Of a stretch of DNA of 64,000 nt, positions 11,017 to 22,577 are shown one piece after another (position 1 is the stretch's first letter; each line of letters opens with the position of its first letter). This DNA comes from Oreohelix idahoensis (lineage: Eukaryota > Mollusca > Gastropoda > Stylommatophora > Oreohelicidae), in assembly GCA_024509875.1 (NCBI GenBank), contig JAMPIV010004930.1, positions 171,919-235,918 of the forward strand, given 5' to 3'. The translations under genes were made by a program, and so were the position numbers. Under the pieces are notes generated by a model. It saw only the letters and a list, made by a program, of their open reading frames with translations. It ran no database searches and had not been told where the DNA came from.

Positions 11017-14000
11017 CTAATTTTGATAACAGGGGTGCCGACTGAGGAAATCTGCACCGACATTCAATTTGCCTGGGATATATTGGATACTAAACTGACA
11101 AGGTTGAAGCAATAAAGACCACCTCAGCAATCTTGCGTTTTCATGCTTAGCCTGAGATAAGAATACGAGAGGCTGATGGTCCGTCTCCACCACAAATGTC
11201 CTACCATACAGATAGATTTGAAACTTCTTTATTGCCCAGATTAATGCTAAACATTCCTTTTCGCTTGTGGAGTATCCTTGTTCCGCCTTATTCAATTTGC
11301 GGCTTGCATAAGCGACTGGTTTCAGTTCCCCATCAGGTGAAGCTGATCTTTGCAACAAAGCCCCTCCTAGTCCTACATTACTTGCATCGGTTCTTAAGAC
11401 AAAGTCCTGTGTCAAATCAGGCAGTTTGAGAATAGGCTTGCTAGTGAGTTTTTCCTTTAACTCTTGGAACGCTAGTTCACATTGTGCAGTCCAAATAATT
11501 TTATCTGGAAGTCCCTTGCGAGTCAAATCAGTCAGAGGAGCACAAATAGCGTTAAAATTTTTGATGTATTTCTGATAAAATCCGCATAACGACACGAATG
11601 ATCGCACGTCCTTTTTTGTTTGTGGCCTAGGTGCTCTCTGCAGTTTTTCCAAATTCCTAGGATCAGGGGTCATATTACCCTGATATACAGTGTGTCCCAA
11701 GAATTCCAACTCTTTGCATCCAATACAACATTTGGTTGGCCTAGCAGTTAAGTTCGCCTCCCGAAGTCTATCAAACAACATCTCCAGAGCTTCAATGTGT
11801 TCTTCAAATGTCTCGGTGGCGACGAGAATATCATCCATGAAATTTGTGATACATGGGTTATTCAGGGGATCCAACAATTTGCGCATCATCCTTGAAAATA
11901 CACTCGGAGCATTTTTCAGTCCGAATGGTAGCATATTGAATTCATAATGTCCATCCGAAGTGCTAAAAGCCAAATAAGGTCTCACTTCAGGCTTCACTGG
12001 GATCTGGTAATAGCCTTTACTAAGATCCACCTTTGAAAAGTATTTTGCCTTGTTCAGTCTGGCAAATAACTGTTTTGGTGTCTGGTAATGGATCCACTTG
12101 TCCTTCTGTGACAGCATTCAGTTTCCTGTAATCTATGCACAGTCTGTGTTCCCCAGACGGTTTTCTCAACAAAACGACACTAGAACTAAAAGATGATTCA
12201 CTGTGCGAAATAATCTCCTCCTTCAACAAATACTCTATTTCTTCCTTCAATGCCTTCTCCTTCGCGAACGGAATAGAATAGGCTCTCATACAGATTGGGT
12301 TTGAGTCTACCAGTTTCATGTCATACTGTAGCAAATTTGTATGGCCTGGTTTATCTGTTAATACATCTGTATGTTCCTCCAGAACCTGTTGAACTCTCTC
12401 CCTCTGGTTTTTAGTCAGGTGCTTACTGACTTTTACCTGTGCTGCGGTTTCACAAGGATGTAATGGGTATTCATGTGAGGTGAGTGGTTCTTTTTGCATC
12501 TGGGTTGCAATAGCCAAGGTCAATAAGGGGGTGCTTTCCTGGAGTGGTCTGTCCAGATACTTCTTTAACAGGTTTACATGATAAACTTTCTCCTTCCCCT
12601 TTTTGTCAATTTTATAGTTTGTTCTAGACACCTTCTCTAGAACCGTATATGGACCTTGCCAACCAATTTGTAATTTATTCTGGCTTCCCGGTAGTAGAAG
12701 CAGCACCTTCTCTCCGACTGCCAGTTCCCTGTCCTTTGCCTTCCTATTAAAATATGCTGCATGTTTCTTCCTGGCTTGCTTCAAATTATCATTTGCCAGT
12801 TTCCATCCAGCTTTCAAACGATTAGTCAGTTCGTTCACATATTGATACGATGAGGTAACAGTCTCTTCCGCCTTCTCATCTGTCCAGGTCCTTAATAACG
12901 CTTCTAAGGGACCTTTTATTGGCCTCCCAAATAGCAGAGTTGCGGGAGCCATCCCGGTTGAACTATGTGGTACCTCCCGATACGCAAACAATGCGGCGGG
13001 CAGGAATTGATCCCACAGATCCGGTTTTTCGTGTGCCAGCTTTCTCAGGATAGAAATGAGAGTCCCGTTGAACCTCTCTACCTGGCCGTTCCCTTGTGGA
13101 TGGTACGGACTACAATGAAAGTGCCTGGCTTGAAATAGCTTAAAAACTTCTTCCGTTAGTTTCCCCTTGAACTGAGATCCATTATCCGTCAAGATTTGAT
13201 GCGGGAATCCTAATCGGGTAAATATTGTAAGTAGTGCCTCTGCTACATGTTTTGAATCAATTGATGGCAGGGCTACCGCCTCTCCCCACATAGAACAAGT
13301 GTCCACCAGAGTAAGGATGTAACTGTTCCTCCTCTTGGTCCGAGTGAGAGGGCCTACAATATCCACTGCAACCCTCTCAAAAGGTGTTCCCACTATGGGC
13401 ATTTCCCCTAGAGTTGCAGGAGCAGTCCAGTGCTTTGGAGCTACCCTTTGACATTCTGGGCAGGATTTGACATATCTTTTTATATCCTCCGTTATCCCTG
13501 GCCAGAAGTAATGACAAGCTATACGCTGTCCTGTGGCGCTGATCCCCATGTGACCACTGAAGGGAATCGCATGCCCGAGTTCCATCACTTTATCTCTATA
13601 TGAAGTGGGAAGAACCAGCTGGTTGTGACCATTTGTTCCAGTTCCGGCCTTCCTGTATAAGAGTTTGTTCTTCATGAAATATTCCCCCTTGCTCGGAGGT
13701 GTGTGGCATTTGGGCAATTTTTTAAAACAGGGCTTGAGTGTCCTATCCTCAGCCTGCGCCTTCCTCATCTCCTCTGGATGAGCGTTTATAGGTTCACCTT
13801 CTTCCTCCTTCTTCTGTGACCTGGTCTGCACTGTCGCCATGATCACAGGTTTCTCGGGATTCCCCAAGAAGACGTATCTACACCCCAATATCAGAGGGTA
13901 GATTGGTTCATCTATCACTGCTGCTCTGATTTCTCCTTCCACATAGCGAGTTTTCACCGTTATCCTTGCGATGTGAAGTGTCATGAGTGGTATGTCCTTA

Positions 14001-15387
14001 GTCGCCCCCTGTATTTCCACTGTTTCTGTGGTATACTGACTTGGGTCCACTAGGCTAGACTTCACAACTGAATCATAATCCAAACCTGTATCATAAAGGC
14101 ACCTTATGGTGACCCCATTACAAATAACATCCTCACAAACTGGGGGGTGATAAGGTTCCTGTTGTCCCTTAGGATTAACCTTTAATCTTTGCGTCCCCGA
14201 CTTCATTGCAGCAATGTTTGAAGGTTTCCTTCTACAAAATTCGGTGTTATGGTTATCCTTCTTGCACCATTTACACCATCTTTTCCCTTGGTTCAACGGT
14301 TTTCTTTCATTGAACTTTTGGTCATTGAACTGTGAGTTTCTGTCGCGATAGTCATTTCTTGGCCGCTCAAAGTTTGTCCTACCTTTATTTCCCTGCTCTC
14401 TATTATCAAATTTATTAAATTGCTGTGGAGCTTTAAAATTGTCTATGTGCTTCTTCTTAGCACCACTTACCTCTGCCTGGGCTGCCTGATACCTCTCAGC
14501 AACATTTAAAATTTCCCCCAACTTCTCTGCACCTTGTTCCATGAGAAATTTTCTCATGTCTGGAGCCATGGACTCTCTCAATTGCTCAATCATGATCATT
14601 TCTTTAAGATCTTGGGTCTTCCCCAGAGCCGTCCATTTCTCCAAATAGGTTTCTAGTCTAGCAGAGAATTGGTGGTATGTCTCCCCAGACAACAGTTTGG
14701 CATTTCTAAATTTCTTACGATAAAATTCACCATTCTTCTCGTACCTTAATAACAAAGCCTGCTTTAACATGTCATAATTGTCTTGGTCTTCCCTGTTCAT
14801 TTTAGCAAATACTTCATAAGAAGTACCCCTCAATCCCTGTGATAGCTTTAAACTCCAACTCTCTCTCTCTAGCCCATATGTAGTAGCTAATAACTCAAAA
14901 CGTCCTAGGTACCCCTCTATGTCATCGTCTTTTTCAACAAAATGGTCTAAATGAAACCCCATAGCTGAGTTTGAGGCTCCCAGACTGGGCGTAGCATCTG
15001 AGGCAAAAGGGCTGGCACCATTTTCAGGAGCCTGGCCTTGTAATTCCAGCTCCCTTAGTCGTAATTCGTGCTCCCTCTGCAACCTTCTATCTTCTGCCTC
15101 CCTTTCGGCAGTCAACCTTTTTTCTTCTGCCTCCCTTTGCTGTCGTTTTTTCTTCTGCCTCAATCTGCAGCCTCTGAAAGCCTCTTAGTCTCAGCCTCTA
15201 ACTTCTTCTCTTCAACCAACCTGTCAGACTCCAATTTTCTTTCAGCCTCTTTTTCTAATCTCCTTTCTTCCCGTTCAATATATTTATCACATTCAGCCGT
15301 TACGTATTGAATTAAAATTTGACCATCCATTCCCATCTCCTTCGCGGTGAGCACAGCAGCTGATCTAAATTTTGCCAGCTCCGCCAT
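11017..15387 (-). pseudogene. Gag-Pol polyprotein, copy 1 (Gag-PR-INT-RT-RNaseH), frameshifted
   Basis: Starts at ATG 15387 (MAELAKF) and ends at TAG 11017. In order: a charged Glu/Arg/Lys-rich coiled coil; a SCAN-like capsid region (HLDHFVEKDDDIEGYL onward); a CX2CX4HX4C zinc knuckle (14234-14275); a retropepsin with DTG at 14084-14092; an integrase with HHCC zinc motif (about 13440-13580), D-D-E residues near 13360, 13180 and 13078, and a GPY/F-type tail (WQGPY near 12650); a reverse transcriptase with FMDD at 11830-11841; an RNase H with TDAS near 11390. Compared with copy 2 it has one extra T in the run near 15146, a 10-bp insertion near 15173 and one extra T near 12073, which shift the frame in Gag and at the start of RT. 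Integrase is intact in this copy. One uninterrupted Gag-Pol frame is implied. Confidence 0.92.
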
Positions 15388-15653
15388 ACTTTTTAGACAA
15401 TATAATAATATACAAGATAAATCTCTAACCAGTAAATACACTAAGTACTTCTTATGACTATAGTCTAACCAATTCTAACTAACCAGTTAACTAATCAATT
15501 ATTACTGGCTGTGAAGATTCACCAACTTTTATCTGCAGGGACACTTTTAATGTTAAAGGAATTTTACAATTTATTTCCCTACTTTTATTTCTCCCACCAG
15601 GAGATCCTAATATTACTGTTGGGCTAATTATCCCTGGACAAGACCCCAATTTA
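15388..15653 (-). promoter_or_regulatory. Leader and primer-binding site of copy 1
   Basis: Untranslated stretch between the middle LTR and Gag. Next to the LTR the minus strand reads TTGGGGTCTTGTCCAGGG, placed as a tRNA primer site. The equivalent site of family 2 (TTGGGGTCCTGTCCGGGAT, 49430-49448) looks more like a tRNA-Pro type site, with mismatches. Confidence 0.5.
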
Positions 15654-17863
15654 TGTAGTGGTGTTGATGGTATTGTATGATGGTGATATTACTAAATGTA
15701 ATTGTATGAGGCCAGCTGTGAAGGCTCCTGAGATAAAATGTAGTTGAGAATTGTCAGAAGGCCTTTCTTGCTACCACTACGACCTCACACTTAATTTTTT
15801 TTTATGAATGTGGCTACGTAAAGTGTCTAGGGTTATGATATGTAGTGTGGTGTAATAGGTTATAGATATACCCACAGATATTTAACAAGACTAATAATAT
15901 TAATAAATATTACAACACACTGAACTAACTCAATAGTGTAAAATTTTTGTTAGAATTATATTACATTTATTTTGTTCTGGATCAATTTTTTAGGTTGACC
16001 AGAACTTAAAAGGATTTAAAGATTATGAAAGAAATGCATGGAATATTATATCATAAATGCAATAGTGTACATATATATGTACTATACTAGTTAGTTTTAT
16101 TAAAATGTTCTAGTAGTCATCTACTTGGGAGGATATTTAATGTTTGTGCTGTTGGGGTGGCCTCATCACACCTGTCTATATTGACTACACAGTGTCCAGA
16201 AAATGGTGGGAATTTTATGGGGTATTAGTAACTAAAGGGCTTTGGTGAATGTCCAGCAGACCAGAGGCTCACTCATCTTTTAATTGTAGCTCTGGTGCTG
16301 AAATCTGATGGTCCCACCTCTCTGTGCTGGCGGGCAATAATGGTGGTCTCTGTCACAAATACTGCACAGATACACTCGAGTAAAGTCACCAACTGAATAG
16401 TCACTGCTTTGTTGACAACAGAAACTCGCAGCTCTGCAATCAAAGTATGGGCCATGTGTCAAAATCTATTCTCTACCCACGTCTGGACACAACACTGACA
16501 CAGCAACCACATCATACAGACAGGTCAGATCTCTCTGACCAAACAGCACATTTACCATGGTGGTTTCACATCAGATAGATCCTCCCAGACCATAGATTCT
16601 GAAAAATATTTATTAGTTGTCTGCCCTAAAAGAGGATAGGTAATATGTTCCATTATTCTCAACACTTGATCTGTCTTGCATAATCCTTGCTGGAGTTTAT
16701 GTACATTGTTGGTCCCTAGACCCTGACTAGGGCGGGGGGTCTAGAGCAAATCCCTACTTGTTTGTAAGGCTAGATTTCGATATGGCAGTATCAAATCACT
16801 CGAACATGAAACAATATTCAAAATATATAAAGAAATAATTTCAATCTTACCAGATTATGAATAAATAACACAGAATTGCTAGCAAAACTCAGCTGAGCTG
16901 CTGGCTATAGTATGGCGTCCCTAACTTTATTACACTTTCTTTCATATGGAAATCACCACACTTTAAAATCTGTGTCTATCACTGAACAACTATTGAAGAA
17001 TGGCCCCACTTTCGCGTCTGAGCGCTAATGATATGATTGTCTGTGGCCAATCACTGCCCAGGTTTATTTTAATTTCAAATTCCTACACTAAAGTCATTTC
17101 AGTCATGCTTCAGTCAAGTATGGATGGTTATCTGTTAGTCTGTCCGTCTCTACTTGTGTTTCTACAAAATGTACTTGATTTTTGAACCAACCTTTCTCTC
17201 CCCTCCAAAATTTTGTCGTTAAAAGTTATTTTTAGACACAGCCACCACAATATCCCCTCTCCTCTATACAAGTAGATTTGAACACCTGCGACTCGAGGTC
17301 GTGTTTTTTTTTGGTGCAATTAGCGACACTTTTAGATTCAATACAGTCTGTCGATGATGTGAACAACACTGTCTTTTGTCATTATCTTCAATATTATCTA
17401 TCCGTTTGTAAAATTAAGAACGTATTTGTTCACTGCTCAGAATGGGCCATCCGGCCAGCTAATTTTTATATTCCTAACATTAATATTAAGAAAAAAGTAC
17501 TTTTTAAATTTTTGTAATATTCCTAACATCTGCGTTTAGCCGCTGAATTCAAATCAAGGGCTTGGTATCAAAAAGCGTCCATTCCGTACCTCGTGTCAAT
17601 TTGGGGGACGTGAATTTTTACTTTCCTCCATCCCCCCCCCAATTGCGTCTCCTTAGCCGTGCCAGTCTCACGCAATCTTTCCAGTCATATTTTTTCCTTT
17701 TTATCCGCCGTTCCCCTCCTGTCTAGCAAGTCAATTTTTATGGAGGATGATGACCCGCGGTCTAGGCGATCATGTACTATTCGCAGCCTACGCATTATGT
17801 TTTTATCCTTAAATGTTATCTTTGGAGATATTTTACCGTTGTATCTCTGTCAATTTCACTACA
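15654..17863 (-). repeat. Family 1 LTR B (middle, shared)
   Basis: 2,210 bp, TGTAGT...ACTACA. It serves as 5' LTR for copy 1 and 3' LTR for copy 2. It carries private changes, for example ATGTACTATAC near 16080, TCTGTCGATG near 17350 and GGTATCAAAAAG near 17567, where LTRs A and C agree with each other. Confidence 0.93.
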
Positions 17864-17950
17864 CATCTCCCCACTTGAAAACATGCCTATGGCAAGTTCC
17901 AAAACCAGCGATACACATAGGTAAAATTACTCCTCACGTCTGCCACTACT

Positions 17951-20900
17951 CTAATTTTGATAACAGGGGTGCCGACTGAGGAAATCTGCACCGACATTCA
18001 ATTTGCCTGGGATATATTGGATACTGAACTGACAAGGTTGAAGCAATAAAGACCACCTCAGCAATCTTGCGTTTCCATGCTTAGCCTGAGACAAGAACAC
18101 GAGAGGCTGATGGTCCGTCTCCACCACAAATGTCCTACCATACAGATAGATTTGAAACTTCTTTATTGCCCAGATTAATGCTAAACATTCCTTTTCGCTT
18201 GTGGAGTATCCTTGTTCCGCCTTATTCAATTTGCGGCTTGCATAAGCGACTGGTTTCAGTTCCCCATCAGGTGAAGCTGATCTTTGCAACAAAGCCCCTC
18301 CTAGTCCTACATTACTTGCATCGGTTCTTAAGACAAAGTCCTGTGTCAAATCAGGCAGTTTGAGAATAGGCTTGCTAGTGAGTTTTTCCTTTAACTCTTG
18401 GAACGCTAGTTCACATTGTGCAGTCCAAATAATTTTATCTGGAAGTCCCTTGCGAGTCAAATCAGTCAGAGGAGCACAAATAGCGTTAAAATTTTTGATG
18501 TATTTCTGATAAAATCCGCATAACGACACGAATGATCGCACGTCCTTTTTTGTTTGTGGCCTAGGTGCTCTCTGCAGTTTTTCCAAATTCCTAGGATCAG
18601 GGGTCATATTACCCTGATATACAGTGTGTCCCAAGAATTCCAACTCTTTGCATCCAATACAACATTTGGTTGGCCTAGCAGTTAAGTTCGCCTCCCGAAG
18701 TCTATCAAACAACATCTCCAGAGCTTCAATGTGTTCTTCAAATGTCTCGGTGGCGACGAGAATATCATCCATGAAATTTGTGATACATGGGTTATTCAGG
18801 GGATCCAACAATTTGCGCATCATCCTTGAAAATACACTCGGAGCATTTTTCAGTCCGAATGGTAGCATATTGAATTCATAATGTCCATCCGAAGTGCTAA
18901 AAGCCAAATAAGGTCTCACTTCAGGCTTCACTGGGATCTGGTAATAGCCTTTACTAAGATCCACCTTTGAAAAGTATTTTGCCTTGTTCAGTCTGGCAAA
19001 TAACTGTTTGGTGTCTGGTAATGGATCCACTTGTCCTTCTGTGACAGCATTCAGTTTCCTGTAATCTATGCACAGTCTGTGTTCCCCAGACGGTTTTCTC
19101 AACAAAACGACACTAGAACTAAAAGATGATTCACTGTGCGAAATAATCTCCTCCTTCAACAAATACTCTATTTCTTCCTTCAATGCCTTCTCCTTCGCGA
19201 ACGGAATAGAATAGGCTCTCATACAGATTGGGTTTGAGTCTACCAGTTTCATGTCATACTGTAGCAAATTTGTATGGCCTGGTTTATCTGTTAATACATC
19301 TGTATGTTCCTCCAGAACCTGTTGAACTCTCTCCCTCTGGTTTTTAGTCAGGTGCTTACTGACTTTTACCTGTGCTGCGGTTTCACAAGGATGTAATGGG
19401 TATTCATGTGAGGTGAGTGGTTCTTTTTGCATCTGGGTTGCAATAGCCAAGGTCAATAAGGGGGTGCTTTCCTGGAGTGGTCTGTCCAGATACTTCTTTA
19501 ACAGGTTTACATGATAAACTTTCTCCTTCCCCTTTTTGTCAATTTTATAGTTTGTTCTAGACACCTTCTCTAGAACCGTATATGGACCTTGCCAACCAAT
19601 TTGTAATTTATTCTGGCTTCCCGGTAGTAGAAGCAGCACCTTCTCTCCGACTGCCAGTTCCCTGTCCTTTGCCTTCCTATTAAAATATGCTGCATGTTTC
19701 TTCCTGGCTTGCTTCAAATTATCATTTGCCAGTTTCCATCCAGCTTTCAAACGATTAGTCAGTTCGTTCACATATTGATACGATGAGGTAACAGTCTCTT
19801 CCGCCTTCTCATCTGTCCAGGTCCTTAATAACGCTTCTAAGGGACCTTTTATTGGCCTCCCAAATAGCAGAGTTGCGGGAGCCATCCCGGTTGAACTATG
19901 TGGTACCTCCCGATACGCAAACAATGCGGCGGGCAGGAATTGATCCCACAGATCCGGTTTTTTCGTGTGCCAGCTTTCTCAGGATAGAAATGAGAGTCCC
20001 GTTGAACCTCTCTACCTGGCCGTTCCCTTGTGGATGGTACGGACTACAATGAAAGTGCCTGGCTTGAAATAGCTTAAAAACTTCTTCCGTTAGTTTCCCC
20101 TTGAACTGAGATCCATTATCCGTCAAGATTTGATGCGGGAATCCTAATCGGGTAAATATTGTAAGTAGTGCCTCTGCTACATGTTTTGAATCAATTGATG
20201 GCAGGGCTACCGCCTCTCCCCACATAGAACAAGTGTCCACCAGAGTAAGGATGTAACTGTTCCTCCTCTTGGTCCGAGTGAGAGGTCCTACAATATCCAC
20301 TGCAACCCTCTCAAAAGGTGTTCCCACTATGGGCATTTCCCCTAGAGTTGCAGGAGCAGTCCAGTGCTTTGGAGCTACCCTTTGACATTCTGGGCAGGAT
20401 TTGACATATCTTTTTATATCCTCCGTTATCCCTGGCCAGAAGTAATGACAAGCTATACGCTGTCCTGTGGCGCTGATCCCCATGTGACCACTGAAGGGAA
20501 TCGCATGCCCGAGTTCCATCACTTTATCTCTATATGAAGTGGGAAGAACCAGCTGGTTGTGACCATTTGTTCCAGTTCCGGCCTTCCTGTATAAGAGTTT
20601 GTTCTTCATGAAATATTCCCCCTTGCTCGGAGGTGTGTGGCATTTGGGCAATTTTTTAAAACAGGGCTTGAGTGTCCTATCCTCAGCCTGCGCCTTCCTC
20701 ATCTCCTCTGGATGAGCGTTTATAGGTTCACCTTCTTCCTCCTTCTTCTGTGACCTGGTCTGCACTGTCGCCATGATCACAGGTTTCTCGGGATTCCCCA
20801 AGAAGACGTATCTACACCCCAATATCAGAGGGTAGATTGGTTCATCTATCACTGCTGCTCTGATTTCTCCTTCCACATAGCGAGTTTTCACCGTTATCCT

Positions 20901-22310
20901 TGCGATGTGAAGTGTCATGAGTGGTATGTCCTTAGTCGCCCCCTGTATTTCCACTGTTTCTGTGGTATACTGACTTGGGTCCACTAGGCTAGACTTCACA
21001 ACTGAATCATAATCCAAACCTGTATCATAAAGGCACCTTATGGTGACCCCATTACAAATAACATCCTCACAAACTGGGGGGTGATAAGGTTCCTGTTGTC
21101 CCTTAGGATTAACCTTTAATCTTTGCGTCCCCGACTTCATTGCAGCAATGTTTGAAGGTTTCCTTCTACAAAATTCGGTGTTATGGTTATCCTTCTTGCA
21201 CCATTTACACCATCTTTTCCCTTGGTTCAACGGTTTTCTTTCATTGAACTTTTGGTCATTGAACTGTGAGTTTCTGTCGCGATAGTCATTTCTTGGCCGC
21301 TCAAAGTTTGTCCTACCTTTATTTCCCTGCTCTCTATTATCAAATTTATTAAATTGCTGTGGAGCTTTAAAATTGTCTATGTGCTTCTTCTTAGCACCAC
21401 TTACCTCTGCCTGGGCTGCCTGATACCTCTCAGCAACATTTAAAATTTCCCCCAACTTCTCTGCACCTTGTTCCATGAGAAATTTTCTCATGTCTGGAGC
21501 CATGGACTCTCTCAATTGCTCAATCATGATCATTTCTTTAAGATCTTGGGTCTTCCCCAGAGCCGTCCATTTCTCCAAATAGGTTTCTAGTCTAGCAGAG
21601 AATTGGTGGTATGTCTCCCCAGACAACAGTTTGGCATTTCTAAATTTCTTACGATAAAATTCACCATTCTTCTCGTACCTTAATAACAAAGCCTGCTTTA
21701 ACATGTCATAATTGTCTTGGTCTTCCCTGTTCATTTTAGCAAATACTTCATAAGAAGTACCCCTCAATCCCTGTGATAGCTTTAAACTCCAACTCTCTCT
21801 CTCTAGCCCATATGTAGTAGCTAATAACTCAAAACGTCCTAGGTACCCCTCTATGTCATCGTCTTTTTCAACAAAATGGTCTAAATGAAACCCCATAGCT
21901 GAGTTTGAGGCTCCCAGACTGGGCGTAGCATCTGAGGCAAAAGGGCTGGCACCATTTTCAGGAGCCTGGCCTTGTAATTCCAGCTCCCTTAGTCGTAATT
22001 CGTGCTCCCTCTGCAACCTTCTATCTTCTGCCTCCCTTTCGGCAGTCAACCTTTTTTCTTCTGCCTCCCTTTGCTGTCGTTTTTCTTCTGCCTCAATCTG
22101 CAGCCTCTTAGTCTCAGCCTCTAACTTCTTCTCTTCAACCAACCTGTCAGACTCCAATTTTCTTTCAGCCTCTTTTTCTAATCTCCTTTCTTCCCGTTCA
22201 ATATATTTATCACATTCAGCCGTTACGTATTGAATTAAAATTTGACCATCCATTCCCATCTCCTTCGCGGTGAGCACAGCAGCTGATCTAAATTTTGCCA
22301 GCTCCGCCAT
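17951..22310 (-). pseudogene. Gag-Pol polyprotein, copy 2 (Gag-PR-INT-RT-RNaseH), one frameshift
   Basis: Near-identical to the copy at 11017-15387, starting at ATG 22310. Zinc knuckle at 21168-21209, protease DTG at 21018-21026, RT FMDD at 18764-18775, RNase H to the stop at 17951. The Gag and RT lesions of copy 1 are absent, but the run of T at 19958-19963 has six bases against five in copy 1. This breaks the frame inside the integrase core, just after the D-D-E glutamate region (residues LRKLAHEK). Both copies differ by only scattered bases, so the duplication is recent. Single-base indels in short homopolymers may also be sequencing errors. Confidence 0.92.
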
Positions 22311-22577
22311 ACTTTTTAGACAATATAATAATATACAAGATAAATCTCTAACCAGTAAATACACTAAGTACTTCTTATGACTATAGTCTAACCAATTCTA
22401 ACTAACCAGTTAACTAATCAATTATTACTGGCTGTGAAGATTCACCAACTTTTATCTGCAGGGACACTTTTAATGTTAAAGAGAATTTTACAATTTATTT
22501 CCCTACTTTTATTTCTCCCACCAGGAGATCCTAATATTACTGTTGGGCTAATTATCCCTGGACAAGACCCCAATATA
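22311..22577 (-). promoter_or_regulatory. Leader and primer-binding site of copy 2
   Basis: Same layout as the copy 1 leader: the TTGGGGTCTTGTCCAGGG site lies beside LTR C and about 250 nt separate it from the Gag start. Confidence 0.5.

Noticed and set aside
10725..11045. Plus-strand ORFs of about 60-106 codons repeated in each family 1 LTR and internal end
   Set aside because: Antisense or non-coding LTR frames repeated because the element is repeated; no domain and no plus-strand gene expected.
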